Assembly (NCBI RefSeq): GCF_004349065.1
Contig: NZ_SMKZ01000004.1
Location: 124,001 to 188,000 of the forward strand
DNA from: Jiangella asiatica
GTDB lineage: Bacteria > Actinomycetota > Actinomycetes > Jiangellales > Jiangellaceae
Reading direction: 5' to 3'
DNA: 64,000 nt
The translations under genes were made by a program, and so were the position numbers. Positions within the stretch are counted from its first letter, which is position 1, and the number at the start of each line of letters is the position of its first letter. Of the stretch, positions 35,418-46,916 are shown piece after piece. The notes under the pieces are model-generated. The model ran no database searches. It saw only the letters and a program-made list of their open reading frames with translations, and was not told the DNA's origin.

Positions 35418-36539
35418 CTAATCACCAACGGTAGCCAACTGGCCACACGCCCCGTCGATGTCGCTACCTCTGGTGTCGCGAATCGTCACCGGAATGCCCC
35501 GTTCCTCCAGCGCAGCGACGAACGCTGCCTGGGCTTCCGGGCGCGACGCGGTCCACTTGGAACCCGGTGTCGGGTTGAGCGGGATGGGGTTGACGTGCAC
35601 CCAACCGCGGCCGCGCTGGTTGAGCAACCTGCCCAGCAGGTCGCCCCGCCAGGCGTGGTCGTTGATGTCGCGGATCAGCGCGTACTCGATGGAGACACGC
35701 CGCCCGGTGGTCTGGTAGTACCGGTAGGCGGCGTCCAGGGCTTCGCCGACCTTCCACCGGGTGTTGATGGGCACGAGCTCGTCGCGCAGCTCGTCGTCGG
35801 GCGCGTGCAGCGACAGCGCCAGCGTGACCCCGAGCCCTTCCGCGGCCAGCTTGTCGATGGCCGGCACCAGGCCGACGGTGGAGACGGTGACGCCGCGACG
35901 CCCGATGCCCAGGCCCGCCGGCGCCGGCTCGACCAACCGGTGCACGGCGGTCAGGACGGCCCGGTAGTTGGCCAACGGCTCGCCCATGCCCATGAAGACG
36001 ACGTTGGTCACCCGCCCGGGTCCGCCGGCGACCTCGCCCCGGCTCAGCATCCGTTCGGCTACCACGACCTGTTCGACGATCTCGGCCGCCGACATGTTCC
36101 GGGTGAGCCCCTGCTGGCCGGTGGCGCAGAAGGGGCAGTTCATGCCACAGCCGGCCTGGCTCGACACGCACAGCGTCACGCGCGGGCGGTCGCCGCGATA
36201 GCGCATGAGCACGCTCTCGACCAGCGCCCCGTCGAACAGCCGCCACAGCGTCTTGCGGGTGTCGCCGCCGTCGGTCTCGAGGTGACGCACCGGCGTGGCC
36301 AGTGTAGGCAGCATCTCCGTGGCCAAGGCGTCGCGCACCGACGCCGGCACGTCGGTCATCTCTCGCGGATCTGACACGTACCGGGCGAAATAGTGTCGCG
36401 ACAGCTGGTCGGCCCGGAACGGCTTCTCCCCCAGCTCGGCCACGGCCTGGCGACGGTCGGGAACGTCGAGGTCAGCAAGATGGCGCGGCGGCTTGCCACG
36501 CCGTGCGGGAACGAGCGTGAGCTCACCGGGTCTGGGCAT
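35418..36539 (-). CDS. rlmN: 23S rRNA (adenine2503-C2)/tRNA A37 methyltransferase RlmN
   Basis: Encodes 373 residues from the ATG at 36539 ([21 protein letters not shown]), matching other actinobacterial RlmN starts; an ATG four codons earlier is possible. Radical-SAM cluster motif [20 protein letters not shown], and the methyl-carrying Cys late in the protein (IDGACGQL) are present. It methylates A2503 of 23S rRNA at C2. It lies 133 bases after the DivIVA-VOC gene start and before cdsA in the conserved block. Confidence 0.95.
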   Translation of the reverse strand: MPRPGELTLVPARRGKPPRHLADLDVPDRRQAVAELGEKPFRADQLSRHYFARYVSDPREMTDVPASVRDALATEMLPTLATPVRHLETDGGDTRKTLWRLFDGALVESVLMRYRGDRPRVTLCVSSQAGCGMNCPFCATGQQGLTRNMSAAEIVEQVVVAERMLSRGEVAGGPGRVTNVVFMGMGEPLANYRAVLTAVHRLVEPAPAGLGIGRRGVTVSTVGLVPAIDKLAAEGLGVTLALSLHAPDDELRDELVPINTRWKVGEALDAAYRYYQTTGRRVSIEYALIRDINDHAWRGDLLGRLLNQRGRGWVHVNPIPLNPTPGSKWTASRPEAQAAFVAALEERGIPVTIRDTRGSDIDGACGQLATVGD

Positions 36540-36683
36540 GATGTCGCCCATTGTCCCACGTTCGGCGGAGGGGAGTCGTACGTCGCCTCCGAGCTGCCCG
36601 ATCGGCTGACCCTGAAAGCACCGAGCGGACCCCGTCGCCGTCGCACCGACCTCTCCCGCGCCCGCTTTCCGTTGATGGCGTGC

Positions 36684-37631
36684 TCAGGCGGTGACGACGT
36701 ACTCCAGGACGAGCCAGATGAGCGGCGCGGACGGCAGCAAGGAGTCCAGCCGGTCCATCAGGCCGCCGTGCCCGGGCAGCAGCGAGCTCATGTCCTTGAT
36801 GCCGATGTCGCGCTTGATGAGCGACTCGCCGAGGTCGCCCACGGTAGCGCCGATGACACCGACCGCGCCGAGGACGATGCCGGTCCACCACGGCGCGTCG
36901 AACGCGAACACCGCGACCGCGACGGCGACCGCGGTGCTCAAGATCACGGAGCCGCAGAAACCCTCCCACGACTTCTTCGGGCTGACGCTCGGCGCCATCG
37001 GGTGCCGACCGAACATGACACCGGCCACGTAGCCGCCGGTATCGGACGCGACGACCACCGCGAGCAGCGCGAGCACGCGCCAGTCGCCGTCGTCGGGACG
37101 GGCCATCAAAATGGCGAAGCCGGCCAGGAACGGGACGTAGACGCTGGTGAAGATGCCCGCGGTGACGTCGCGCAGGTAGCCCGGCGCGGGATCGCCCAGC
37201 CGCCAGACGCACACTGCCGCCACGGTCAGGCCCAGACCCACCATGAGCGGCGACCCGCCGCCGAGGTATGCCCCGACCAGCATGAGCACGGAGCCGAGCA
37301 CCACCGGAACGATGGGCACGGCCACCGCGCGGGTGCCGAGCGCGGTCGCGAGCTCCCACACCGCGACCACCATGACCAGCACGACCAGCGCGACGAACGC
37401 CGGCCGGACGAGGAACAGCGTGCTGAGCACGACGGCCGCGAGCCCGAGGCCCACCAGCGTGGCCGCGCGCAGGTCGCGCCCGGCCCGGCCGTGCCGGCGG
37501 GCCCGGTTGCCGGCACCGCCGCCCGCACCCGCCGCACCCGAGACGTCGCCCGTAGCGTCGCCGCCCGCACGCGCGGCCCGCGCGGCCCTGCCCCGGGAGA
37601 CGCCGCCCCCGGCCCCGTCAGTCATCACCAC
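36684..37631 (-). CDS. cdsA: Phosphatidate cytidylyltransferase
   Basis: Encodes up to 315 residues; GTG at 37631 or ATG at 37625 may be the start. CdsA makes CDP-diacylglycerol for phospholipid synthesis. After a ~55-residue Ala/Gly/Arg cytoplasmic leader there are about eight membrane helices; SPKKSWEGFCGS and the signature GDLGESLIKRDIGIKDMSSL through PGHGGLMDRLDSLL hold the catalytic Asp residues. It is 6 bases after frr. Confidence 0.95.
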   Translation of the reverse strand: MVMTDGAGGGVSRGRAARAARAGGDATGDVSGAAGAGGGAGNRARRHGRAGRDLRAATLVGLGLAAVVLSTLFLVRPAFVALVVLVMVVAVWELATALGTRAVAVPIVPVVLGSVLMLVGAYLGGGSPLMVGLGLTVAAVCVWRLGDPAPGYLRDVTAGIFTSVYVPFLAGFAILMARPDDGDWRVLALLAVVVASDTGGYVAGVMFGRHPMAPSVSPKKSWEGFCGSVILSTAVAVAVAVFAFDAPWWTGIVLGAVGVIGATVGDLGESLIKRDIGIKDMSSLLPGHGGLMDRLDSLLPSAPLIWLVLEYVVTA

Positions 37632-37637
37632 GTGTTC

Positions 37638-38195
37638 TCAGACCTCGAGCAGCTCGGCTTCCTTGTGCTTGAGAAGCTCGTCGATCTGCTCGACGTACGA
37701 CTTGGTGACGGACTCCAGGTGCTTCTCGGCCCGGGCGACCTCGTCCTCGCCGACCTCGCCGTCGCGGGCGAACTTGTCGAGGGTCTCCTTGGCGTGCCGG
37801 CGCACGCTGCGGATGGACACCCGGGCACCTTCGGCCTTCTCGCGCGCGAGCTTGATGTACTCGCGGCGGCGCTCCTCGGTGAGGGCGGGCAGCACGACGC
37901 GCACGATGTTGCCGTCGTTGGTGGGGTTGACCCCGAGGTCGGAGTCGCGGATGGCCCGCTCGATGGCGGCGAGCGAGCCCTTGTCGTAGGGCTGAACGGT
38001 GATCATGCGGGCGTCGGTCACGTGGAACGACGCGAGCTGGTTGACCGGGGTTGGCGCACCGTAGTAGTCGACCACGATCTTGTTGAACAGCGACGGATGG
38101 GCTCGCCCGGTCCGGATCGAGGCGAAGTCCTCCTTGCCGACCGACACGGCCTTCTCCATCTTCTCCTCGGCTTCGAGGAGGGTCTCGTCGATCAC
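37638..38195 (-). CDS. frr: Ribosome recycling factor
   Basis: Encodes 185 residues; two adjacent GTG codons (38198 and 38195) are candidates and the second has the better 5-base spacing from GGAG. RRF splits post-termination ribosomes with EF-G. The three-helix bundle and beta/alpha/beta head are recognised by [38 protein letters not shown] and [26 protein letters not shown]-type segments (all in order). It follows pyrH with a hairpin between. Confidence 0.96.
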   Translation of the reverse strand: MIDETLLEAEEKMEKAVSVGKEDFASIRTGRAHPSLFNKIVVDYYGAPTPVNQLASFHVTDARMITVQPYDKGSLAAIERAIRDSDLGVNPTNDGNIVRVVLPALTEERRREYIKLAREKAEGARVSIRSVRRHAKETLDKFARDGEVGEDEVARAEKHLESVTKSYVEQIDELLKHKEAELLEV

Positions 38196-38263
38196 CACTA
38201 CTCCTTCGCGTTGCGTGTGCCGTCGATCCTAGGGGTTCCGGCGGTCGCGGACGCCCCGGCCGG

Positions 38264-38296
38264 CTCGTCGGGTTCCCGTGCGGGGCACCCGACGAG
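38264..38296 (-). terminator. Hairpin at the 3' end of pyrH
   Basis: CTCGTCGGGT (38264-38273) pairs perfectly with ACCCGACGAG (38287-38296), and CCC/GGG pairs inside the loop. The stem abuts the pyrH stop codon at 38297. There is no U-run, so attenuation between pyrH and frr or mRNA 3'-end processing is more likely than full termination. Confidence 0.7.
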
Positions 38297-39094
38297 TCAG
38301 GCTTCGACGACGGTCTCGACGTTCGAGGCGACCACCGTACCGATCTGTTCGCCCCGGATGGCCCGGGCGATGCCATTGTCCACGCCCAGTCCGAACACGA
38401 TGATCGGCAACTGGTTGTCCATGCACAGGCTGAACGCGGCCGGGTCGGCGACGTTGAGTCGCTGCCGCAGGACGTCGGCGTAGGTGATGCTGCGGTACTT
38501 GCGCGCGTTCGGATGGGTCCGCGGATCGGCCTCGTAGACGCCGTCGACGCCGTTCTTGCCCATGAGGAGCCGATCGCAGTTGATCTCGAGGGCGCGCTGG
38601 GCGGCGACGGTGTCGGTGGTGAAGTACGGCATGCCGGCGCCGGCGCCGAAGATGACGACACGGCCCTTCTCCAGGTGTCGCGCCGCGCGGCGCGGGATGT
38701 ACGGCTCGGCGACCTGGCCCATGGTGATGGCGGTTTGTACCCGGGTGTCGACGCCGCGGTGCTCCAGGAAGTCCTGCAGGGCCAGGCAGTTCATGACGGT
38801 GCCCAGCATGCCCATGTAGTCGCCGCGGGCGCGGTCCATTCCGTGGTGCTGCAGCTCCGCGCCGCGGAAGAAGTTGCCGCCGCCGACGACGACGGCGACC
38901 TGCACGCCGTCCTGGACGACCTCGGCGATCTGGCCGGCGATGCGCTTGACGACCTCCGGGTCGACGCCGACCGCGCCGCCGCCGAAGACCTCGCCGGACA
39001 GCTTCAGCAGCACTCGCCGGCCAGGCTGCGCCGCCGGGCCGGCGCTGGACGCGGCCGAGGCCGGCACCGTCTGGGTTCCATTCGTCTCCGTCAC
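38297..39094 (-). CDS. pyrH: Uridylate kinase
   Basis: Encodes 265 residues from the GTG at 39094, with AGGAGG 9 bases upstream. PyrH phosphorylates UMP to UDP. Amino-acid-kinase-fold motifs: [43 protein letters not shown]-type region and the C-terminal GEQIGTVV. The first ~25 residues ([14 protein letters not shown]) are an extra Thr/Ala/Ser leader. It follows tsf by 53 bases. Confidence 0.95.
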   Translation of the reverse strand: MTETNGTQTVPASAASSAGPAAQPGRRVLLKLSGEVFGGGAVGVDPEVVKRIAGQIAEVVQDGVQVAVVVGGGNFFRGAELQHHGMDRARGDYMGMLGTVMNCLALQDFLEHRGVDTRVQTAITMGQVAEPYIPRRAARHLEKGRVVIFGAGAGMPYFTTDTVAAQRALEINCDRLLMGKNGVDGVYEADPRTHPNARKYRSITYADVLRQRLNVADPAAFSLCMDNQLPIIVFGLGVDNGIARAIRGEQIGTVVASNVETVVEA

Positions 39095-39147
39095 GGTGCC
39101 GGCCTCCTGAGATCGCGTACTGGACTCGTCCTGGTCGGGTCGGTGGG

Positions 39148-39972
39148 TCAGGCCTCGAAGCGGACGAACCGCTTCACCGTCACGCCGGCCGCGTCGAGCA
39201 CGGCGCCGACGGACTTCTTGCTCTCCTTGACCGACGGCTGGTCGACCAGCACGGTCTCCTTGAAGAAACCGTTGAGCCGGCCCTCGATGATCTTCGGCAT
39301 GGCCTGCTCGGGCTTGCCCTCCTCGCGGGCCGTGGCCTCGGCGATGCGCCGCTCGTTCTCGACCACGTCGGCCGGCACGTCGTCGCGGACGGCGTAGGTC
39401 GGACGCAGCGCGGCGACCTGCATGGCGGCGTCGCGAGCGGCCTGCACGGCGGTCTCGGAGCCGTCGGAGACGTACTCGACGAGCACACCCACTTGCGGCG
39501 GCAGGTCGGCGGAGCGCTTGTGCAGGTACGTGGCCACCTCGCCGTCGACGACGGCGACGTTCGTGATCTCGATCTTCTCGCCCATGACGGCCGCGGCTGC
39601 GTCGACGGCCTCGCCGACCTTGCGGCCGTCGGGCAGCGCCGATCCGATCAGCGTCTCGACGTCGGCCGGCCTCACGGCGGCGGCGACGGCGACGATGTCG
39701 GCGGCGAGCTCCTGGAAGTCGGCGTTCTTGGCCACGAAGTCGGTCTCGCAGGCCAGCACGATGATGGCCGGGCCCTCGGCGGCGACCAGGCCGTTGGACG
39801 TGGTGCGCTCGGCGCTGCGCTTGGCGGCCTTGGCCGCGCCCTTGATCCGCAGCGTCTCGATGGCCTGGTCGAAGTCGCCGCCGGTCTCCTCCAGCGCCTT
39901 CTTCGCGTCCATCATGCCCGCACCCGTGGCATCGCGCAGCCGCTTGACGTCGGCCGCAGTGATGTTCGGCAT
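39148..39972 (-). CDS. tsf: Translation elongation factor Ts
   Basis: Encodes 274 residues from the ATG at 39972 ([20 protein letters not shown]); a GTG two codons earlier is possible. EF-Ts exchanges GDP on EF-Tu. The N-terminal UBA-like domain with the conserved MDAKKALEE, the EF-Tu-contacting [11 protein letters not shown] motif and the C-terminal dimer domain ending [20 protein letters not shown] are present. It follows rpsB after a strong hairpin. Confidence 0.97.
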   Translation of the reverse strand: MPNITAADVKRLRDATGAGMMDAKKALEETGGDFDQAIETLRIKGAAKAAKRSAERTTSNGLVAAEGPAIIVLACETDFVAKNADFQELAADIVAVAAAVRPADVETLIGSALPDGRKVGEAVDAAAAVMGEKIEITNVAVVDGEVATYLHKRSADLPPQVGVLVEYVSDGSETAVQAARDAAMQVAALRPTYAVRDDVPADVVENERRIAEATAREEGKPEQAMPKIIEGRLNGFFKETVLVDQPSVKESKKSVGAVLDAAGVTVKRFVRFEA

Positions 39973-40016
39973 CCTCACACTTCTCTCTTGTCCGTCTGTC
40001 CGGTGGTCGTTCGGTC

Positions 40017-40058
40017 ACGGCCGGGGCGCGACGGCTGCGTCACGCCCCGGCCGTGACC
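40017..40058 (-). terminator. Hairpins between rpsB and tsf
   Basis: A perfect 14-bp stem (40017-40030 with 40045-40058) with a 14-base loop lies between the rpsB stop (40097) and the tsf start (39972). A second short palindrome, ACCCCGCG/CGCGGGGT, is next to it (about 40074-40091). Neither has a U-run. They may set the rpsB:tsf ratio by attenuation or processing. Confidence 0.72.
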
Positions 40059-40096
40059 GCGGTCGTCGTGTACCCCGCGACCGCGGGGTTCAGTCG

Positions 40097-41110
40097 TCAG
40101 GCCTGCTGCGGGGCGGGCTCGTCGGCCTGCTGCGCGGCGGAGTCGGCGTCGGCGGGCGCCTCGGTCGCCTCGGTCGCCTCGACCGGAGTCTCCGCGACCT
40201 CGGCCGGAGCCTCGGTTGCCTCGACCGGAGCCTCGGTGGCCTCGGTGGCAAGGGCTTCGGTCGCCTCGGCGGGTGCCTCCCCGGCCGCAGGGGCCTCGGC
40301 GGTCTCGGCAGGTGCCGCGGCGGCCTCGGACTGCGTCTGCTGCAGCAGCTCCTTCTCCCACTCGGCCAGCGGCTCGTCCGAGGCCAGCTCGGCGCCGTCG
40401 CCGGCGTCGCCGCGCTGACCCTGACGGCCCAGCAGGCCGTCGGCGACGGAGTCGGCCACGACCCGGGTCAGCAGGCTGACCGCGCGGATGGCGTCGTCGT
40501 TGCCCGGGATCGGGAAGTCGACCTCGTCGGGGTCGCAGTTCGTGTCGAGGATCGCCACGATCGGGATGCCGAGCTTGCGCGCCTCGTCGACGGCCAGGTG
40601 CTCCTTCTTGGTGTCGACGATCCACACCGCGCTGGGCACCTTGGACATGTTGCGCACGCCGCCCAGGGTGCGCTCGAGCTTGTCCTTCTCACGCTTGCGC
40701 ATGAGAAGCTCCTTCTTCGTCAGACCGGAGCCGGCAACGTCGTCGAAGTTGAGCTCCTCGAGCTCCTTGAGCCGCTGCAGCCGCTTGTTCACGGTCTGGA
40801 AGTTGGTCAGCATGCCGCCCAGCCAGCGCTCGGTCACGAACGGCATGTTCACCCGGGTGGCCTGCTCGCGCACGGCCTCCTGAGCCTGCTTCTTGGTGCC
40901 GACGAACAGCACCGTCCCGCCGTGCGCCACGGTCTCCTTGACGAACTCGTAGGCGCGGTCGATGTAGGACAGCGACTGCTGCAGGTCGATGATGTAGATG
41001 CCGTTGCGCTCGGTGAAGATGAACCTCTTCATCTTCGGGTTCCAGCGGCGGGTCTGATGCCCGAAGTGCACGCCGCTTTCGAGCAGCTGACGCATGGTGA
41101 CGACGGCCAT
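40097..41110 (-). CDS. rpsB: 30S ribosomal protein S2 with long acidic/alanine tail
   Basis: Encodes 337 residues. The S2 core (about 1-245) is normal: [34 protein letters not shown], and [39 protein letters not shown]. From about 250 the chain continues with ~85 residues of Glu/Ala/Thr/Pro repeats ([19 protein letters not shown]), which most S2 proteins lack or have much shorter. GGAGGAG precedes the ATG. First gene of the rpsB-tsf-pyrH-frr-cdsA-rlmN series. Confidence 0.97.
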   Translation of the reverse strand: MAVVTMRQLLESGVHFGHQTRRWNPKMKRFIFTERNGIYIIDLQQSLSYIDRAYEFVKETVAHGGTVLFVGTKKQAQEAVREQATRVNMPFVTERWLGGMLTNFQTVNKRLQRLKELEELNFDDVAGSGLTKKELLMRKREKDKLERTLGGVRNMSKVPSAVWIVDTKKEHLAVDEARKLGIPIVAILDTNCDPDEVDFPIPGNDDAIRAVSLLTRVVADSVADGLLGRQGQRGDAGDGAELASDEPLAEWEKELLQQTQSEAAAAPAETAEAPAAGEAPAEATEALATEATEAPVEATEAPAEVAETPVEATEATEAPADADSAAQQADEPAPQQA

Positions 41111-41550
41111 GGCCTCGTCTCCTCCTCTCGCGCCGGTCGTGATGACCGCCCGGCGCGTTGTTCCGGTTCATCGCGGCGGTGGTCGGCCGTCGCGCCTGGT
41201 GCCCACTGGCCCACCGCCACCCGCCGTCCACACCGGACGCCGAGACCGACGACGAAGGCCGCGCTCAGGGCACGCGAATTTGACCCAGGGAGACCTGGGC
41301 CATAGATCAGTGTACGGGAGAAACCTGTGTGCAGCCCACCGGCATGCAGCGGAAATCTATGCTCGGAAAACTACGCACAAAATTCTCCAGCGAATGGCCG
41401 TACACCCGGTGGCACGATCCGATGGCACTCGACCTCTATGGGCGAGCCAACAGGCTCGACCATCGCCACCTGACGGAGTCGGCCGAACGGCTCGGCTCGC
41501 GCCCCGCGCGGTCGCCCGGCGGTTGGGTGAGCTGACCCCACCCTGAGCCG
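41111..41550. other. Intergenic region upstream of rpsB
   Basis: No convincing gene. The part 41290-41400 is richer in A/T than its surroundings and should hold the rpsB promoter; AGTGTA at 41309-41314 reads TACACT on the minus strand and could be a -10, but I cannot pair it with a good -35. CCCAGG (41284-41289) and CCTGGG (41294-41299) form a small hairpin in the leader, and CGAGCC/GGCTCG (about 41441-41457) another. A 68-codon frame at 41329-41535 has no ribosome site and is not called. Confidence 0.5.
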
Positions 41551-42503
<953 letters not shown>

Positions 42504-42507
<4 letters not shown>

Positions 42508-43529
42508 GCGCGGTCACCTCCGGCGTAGAACGTGGCGACGCGGTGTGCCTCGCCGTGATCGGCGCTCACCGCGGCGAGCGGCGGCACCTCGGTGGCGCAG
42601 CGGGCGTCGGCGCGGACCGGGCACCGCGGGTGGAACGCGCATCCCGCCGGCAGGTCGACGGGGTCCGGCGGCAGGCCCGGCATGGTGACCAGGTCGTCGC
42701 GCTCGCGCGCCGGCCGCGGGTCGTCGACCACCGGCAGCGCACCGAGCAGGCCGCGGGTGTACGGATGCTCGGGCCGGTCGAACAGGTCGTCGACGGCGCC
42801 CTCCTCGACGCACCGGCCGGCGTACATGACCAGCACGTGGTCGGCGATCCCGGCCACGACGCCGAGGTCGTGGGTGATCCAGACGACCCCCATGCCGTGC
42901 TCCTCCTGCAGGCGCGCGACCAGCTCGATGATCTGCGCCTGGACGGTGACGTCGAGCGCCGTCGTCGCCTCGTCGGCGATGAGCACCCGGGGGTTGCCCG
43001 CCAGCGCGATCGCGATCATGACCCGTTGCCGCATCCCGCCGGACAGCTGGTGCGGGAAGGCCCGCAGCCGGCTGGCCGCGTCCGGGATGCCCACCTCGGT
43101 GAGCAGCTCCGCGGCGCGTGACCTGACCCCCTCGTCGGACACCTTCTCGTGCGCCCGCAGCGCCTCGCCGATCTGCCGCTCGACGGTGAGGACCGGGTTG
43201 AGCGAGGTCATCGGGTCCTGGAAGACCATGCCGATGCCGGCGCCGCGGACGCGGCGCAGCTGCTCCTCGGTGCGGCCGATCAGCTCGTCGCCGCCGAACA
43301 CGGCGCTGCCGCGGACCTCGGCGACGGCGTCGGGCAGCAGGCCGAGCAGGGCCAGCGAGCTGACGCTCTTCCCGGAGCCGGACTCGCCGACGACGGCGAG
43401 CGTGCAGCCGGCGTGGACGTCGAACGACAGCCCGTTCACGACCCGGGCCGGGCCGCGGCGGGTGCGGAAGGAGACCTGCAGGTCGCGGACGCTGAGCAGC
43501 GGGGCGCCGTCGGTGGGCGGCGAGCTCAC
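42504..43529 (-). CDS. Second Opp/Dpp ABC importer, ATP-binding protein (OppD/DppD type)
   Basis: Encodes 341 residues from the GTG at 43529 that overlaps the permease stop (GTGA). Walker A GESGSGKSV, signature LSGGMRQRVMIAIALAG, Walker B VLIADEATTALD and THDLGVV are seen. The tail carries GCAFHPRCPVRADARC. Forms an ATPase heterodimer with the OppF-type protein. Confidence 0.94.
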
Positions 43530-44389
43530 GGCGTCACCCCAGTTCCCGCCATGGCGGATCGCTGCCGCGGGTCGAGCACGTCGCGCAGCGCGTCGCCCAG
43601 GACGTTGAAGGCCAGCACGGTCACGAAGATCGCCAGACCGGGGAAGACCGCCATCCACCAGGCCTGCTCGATGAAGCCGCGGCCCTCGGAGAGCATCCGG
43701 CCCCACGACGGGTCCGGCGGCTGGGTGCCGAGGCCGACGAAGCTCAGCGCGGCCTCGGAGAGGATGGCGAACGCGAGGCTGATCGAGGTCTGCACGATGA
43801 TCGGTGCGGTCACGTTGGGCAGCACGTGCCGGCCGACGATGCGCAGGTCGCCGGCGCCGGCGGAGCGGGCCGCCCGCACGTAGACCTCCTCGCGGACACT
43901 GAGCACGCTGGCCCGGGTGATGCGCGCGAAGATCGGCGTGTAGACGATGCCGATGGCGATCATCGCGTTGGTGGAGCCGGGCCCGAGGATGGCCAGCACC
44001 GCGATGGCCATGAGCATCGCCGGGAACGCGAACAACACGTCCGACAGCCGCATCAGCACGTCGTCGACCCAGGTGCCGTAGTACCCGGCGACGAGGCCGA
44101 TCAGGACGCCGGCGACCAGCGAGATCCCGACCGCGACCGCGCCGACCTTCAGGGACACCGCGGCGCCCTCGATGACCCGGGACAGCACGTCGCGGCCCAG
44201 CTCGTCGGTGCCGAACCAGTGGGCGGTGCTGGGGCTCTGCAGGCGGTTGGAGACGTCGGTGGCGGTCGGGTCGTGCGGGGCGAGCGAGTCGCCGAGGACG
44301 GCGGTGACGACCAGCGCGACCAGGACGGCGCCGGCGACGATCGCCGTCGGGCTGCGGAACAGCAGCGCCAGGGTTTCGCGGCCCCTCAT
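43526..44389 (-). CDS. Second Opp/Dpp ABC importer, permease (OppC/DppC type)
   Basis: Encodes 287 residues from the ATG at 44389, overlapping the OppB-type stop (ATGA). HWFGTDELGRDVLSRVI, the EAA loop EEVYVRAARSAGAGDLRI, and LSEAALSFVGLGTQPPDPSWG identify the OppC/DppC class. Six membrane helices expected. Confidence 0.94.
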   Translation of the reverse strand: MRGRETLALLFRSPTAIVAGAVLVALVVTAVLGDSLAPHDPTATDVSNRLQSPSTAHWFGTDELGRDVLSRVIEGAAVSLKVGAVAVGISLVAGVLIGLVAGYYGTWVDDVLMRLSDVLFAFPAMLMAIAVLAILGPGSTNAMIAIGIVYTPIFARITRASVLSVREEVYVRAARSAGAGDLRIVGRHVLPNVTAPIIVQTSISLAFAILSEAALSFVGLGTQPPDPSWGRMLSEGRGFIEQAWWMAVFPGLAIFVTVLAFNVLGDALRDVLDPRQRSAMAGTGVTP

Positions 44390-45339
44390 CGCGCGCTCCG
44401 GTACGAGATGCGCGGGTCCAGCCGCGCGTAGGCGAGGTCCACGACCAGGTTCACGACCAGGAAGATGACGGCGAACAGCAGGACCGTGCCCTGGAGCAGT
44501 GGGTAGTCGCGCGACTCGACGGCCTGAAAGGCCAGTTGACCCAGGCCCGGCCACGCGAACACGTACTCGACGACAACGACGCCGGACAGCAGGTAGGCCA
44601 GCTGCACGCCGGCCACCGTCACCAGCGGGACCAGCGCGTTGCGCAGCACGTGCCAGGTCAGCACGTCGCGGGCGCGCATGCCCTTGGCCCGGGCGGTGCG
44701 CACGTGGTCCTGGCCGAGCGACTCCAGCACCGACGAGCGGACGAACCGGGTGAGGATCGATCCACTGGAGACGCCAGCGGTGATGGCCGGCAGGATCAGG
44801 TGCCGCGCCCAGTCCACCGGGTCCTCCGTGAACGGCGTGTAGCCGGACGACGGCAGCCACCCCAGCGTCCCGGCGAACAGCAGGATCAGCAGGATGCCCA
44901 GCCAGAAGTCCGGGACACTCAGCCCGGCCTGGCTGGACAGGCTGGCGAACCAGTCCACCGGGCTCCGCGGGTGCAGCGCGGAGATGGTGCCCAGCGGGAT
45001 CGCGATGAGCAGCGCCACCACGATCGCGGCGCCGGCCAGCGACAGCGTCGCCGGCGTGCGCGCCAGGATCTGCGACAGCACGGTCTCGCCGGTGCGGAAG
45101 CTGACGCCGAGGTCGCCGGTGGCGGCGCCGGCGAGCCAGTTGACGAACTGCAGCGGCACGGGGTCGTCGAGGCCCGCCCGCTCGCGCAGGGCCGCGTAGG
45201 TCTCCGGGTCGGCCTGCTGGCCGAGCGCCGCCCGGATCGGGTCGCCCGGGACCAGCTGGATGATCGCGAAGACCAGGATGCTCACGCCGAGCAGGACCGC
45301 GACCGACTGCAGCAGGCGCCGCAGCACGTAACGGGTCAC
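44386..45339 (-). CDS. Second Opp/Dpp ABC importer, permease (OppB/DppB type)
   Basis: Encodes 317 residues. Starts MTRYVLRRLLQSVAVLLGVS, with IIQLVPGDPIRAALG, VPDFWLGILLILLF, EAA loop DHVRTARAKGMRARDVLTWH and the late VEYVFAWPGLGQLAF. Overlaps the binding-protein gene by 4 bases. Pairs with the OppC-type permease. Confidence 0.94.
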   Translation of the reverse strand: MTRYVLRRLLQSVAVLLGVSILVFAIIQLVPGDPIRAALGQQADPETYAALRERAGLDDPVPLQFVNWLAGAATGDLGVSFRTGETVLSQILARTPATLSLAGAAIVVALLIAIPLGTISALHPRSPVDWFASLSSQAGLSVPDFWLGILLILLFAGTLGWLPSSGYTPFTEDPVDWARHLILPAITAGVSSGSILTRFVRSSVLESLGQDHVRTARAKGMRARDVLTWHVLRNALVPLVTVAGVQLAYLLSGVVVVEYVFAWPGLGQLAFQAVESRDYPLLQGTVLLFAVIFLVVNLVVDLAYARLDPRISYRSAR

Positions 45340-46916
45340 TCCGGCAGCCTCACCGTTTCAAAGTTGATCGCCTTGTCCGGACGGATCTCGTAGCCTTCCA
45401 GCCCTGGTGCCCAGGCCTGCACGACGTCGGGGTTGTACAGGTACAGGTAGCTGACGTCGTCGACGATGAGCTCCGCGGCCTGGTCGTACAGCGCCTTGCG
45501 GGCCTCCTGGTCGGTCTCGGCGGCGGCCTGGTTCAACAAGGTGTCGACCTCGGGGTTGCAGTAGCCCTGGAAGTTCGACGTGCCCTCGCAGACGTGCTGG
45601 GCGTGGTAGAAGCCGAACGGGTCCAGGTTGCCCAGCCAGCCGAGCAGAAACGCGTCGTAGTCGCCGGCGGCCTGGCGGTCCAGCCAGGTGGCGAAGGCCT
45701 CCTGCTCGATGCCGATCTCCACGCCCACTTCGGCGAGCTGCGCCTGGATGACCTGCGCGGCCTGAACAGTCTCCGGGTACTCGTCGGTGACCATGAGGCC
45801 CATCGGCTGGGGCGTGGCGGCCGCGGTCTGCTCGATGAGATCGGCGGCCTGGTCGGGGTCGTGCTCGAACGGCGCGTACTCGTGGTACCAGAGGCTCTGC
45901 TCCGGGATCGCTGTCTGGTTCGTGGTCGCCGCGCCGAACCGGGCCGCCTCGGTGACCTCCTCGCGGTCGATGCCGTACGCGACGCCACGGCGGAAGTCGC
46001 GGTTGTCGAACGGCGGGCGGGTCTGGTTCATGGCGAGGTACCAGTAGTCGACGCTCGGCGTGACGCCGAGCTCGACCTCCTCGTCGTCCTGCAGGCCCTC
46101 GATGTCCTGCGGCGGGACGTTGTCGGTCCAGTGGATGTCGCCGGAGCGCAGCGCCGTCAGGGCGGCCGCCGGCTCGCTCACGTAGCGGAACTCCACACCC
46201 TCGACGGTGGCGGGGTCTCCCCAGTAGTCGTCGTAACGGGCGAGGGTGACGCCGCCGGCTCCGGTCTCCTCGAGCGTGAACGGCCCGGTACCGACGGCAG
46301 TGGTGGCGAGGTCGGTCTGCTGGCCCGCGCCCTCGGGGATGATCGCCATGCCCTTGAAGCCGCCGATGTTGTCCAGCAGCGCCGGTGTGGGGGTCGAGAG
46401 GGTGATGACGACCGTCTGCGGGTCCGGCGCGTCGATGTTCGCCACGCTGGCGAAGCGGTAGGCGTTCGCCAGCTGCTCGTCGATGATGCGCCGGTAGGAG
46501 TAGACGACGTCGGCGGAATCGAAGGCGCTCCCGTCGTGGAAGGTCACGCCTTCGCGGAGGGTGAAGGTCCAGGTGAGGGCGTCGTCGCTGGTGGTCCACT
46601 CGGTGGCCAGGCTGGGCTGGAACTCGCCCTCCGCGTCCGGGACGACGAGGGTGTCGTATACGTTCTCCAGCACCTGGAAGCTGGCGTAGGCCTGCGTCTT
46701 GTGGGGGTCGAACTGGTCAGGCTGGGCCGAGATGGCCGCGACGAGGGTGCCGGCGGGTGCGTCACCGTCACCGCCGCCTTGGTCGGCGCCGGAGGTGCCG
46801 TTCCCGTCGTCGACGTCCACCTCCTCGCCGCCGCCGCCGCAGGCGCTGACAAGCGCCGCGATCCCGAGAGCGGCCGCACCGGCCCGCGCCGCCATCCACC
46901 GTCGTCCTCGCGTCAT
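45336..46916 (-). CDS. Second Opp/Dpp ABC importer, substrate-binding lipoprotein
   Basis: Encodes 526 residues from the ATG at 46916; a GTG at 46940 is an alternative. Lipobox LVSACGG gives a lipid-anchored protein, followed by an acidic, Gly-rich linker. SBP_bac_5 fold: LATEWTTSDDALTWTFTLRE, RRGVAYGIDREEVTEAARFG, and YDAFLLGWLGNLDPFGFYHA near the C-terminus. In contrast to the importer at 16-22 kb the anchor is N-terminal lipid. First gene of its operon. Peptide is the default ligand; not proven. Confidence 0.93.
   Translation of the reverse strand: MTRGRRWMAARAGAAALGIAALVSACGGGGEEVDVDDGNGTSGADQGGGDGDAPAGTLVAAISAQPDQFDPHKTQAYASFQVLENVYDTLVVPDAEGEFQPSLATEWTTSDDALTWTFTLREGVTFHDGSAFDSADVVYSYRRIIDEQLANAYRFASVANIDAPDPQTVVITLSTPTPALLDNIGGFKGMAIIPEGAGQQTDLATTAVGTGPFTLEETGAGGVTLARYDDYWGDPATVEGVEFRYVSEPAAALTALRSGDIHWTDNVPPQDIEGLQDDEEVELGVTPSVDYWYLAMNQTRPPFDNRDFRRGVAYGIDREEVTEAARFGAATTNQTAIPEQSLWYHEYAPFEHDPDQAADLIEQTAAATPQPMGLMVTDEYPETVQAAQVIQAQLAEVGVEIGIEQEAFATWLDRQAAGDYDAFLLGWLGNLDPFGFYHAQHVCEGTSNFQGYCNPEVDTLLNQAAAETDQEARKALYDQAAELIVDDVSYLYLYNPDVVQAWAPGLEGYEIRPDKAINFETVRLPE

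Noticed and set aside
41329-41535. 68-codon frame on the + strand upstream of rpsB
   Set aside because: No ribosome site, weak codon bias and no known family; lies in the likely rpsB promoter region.
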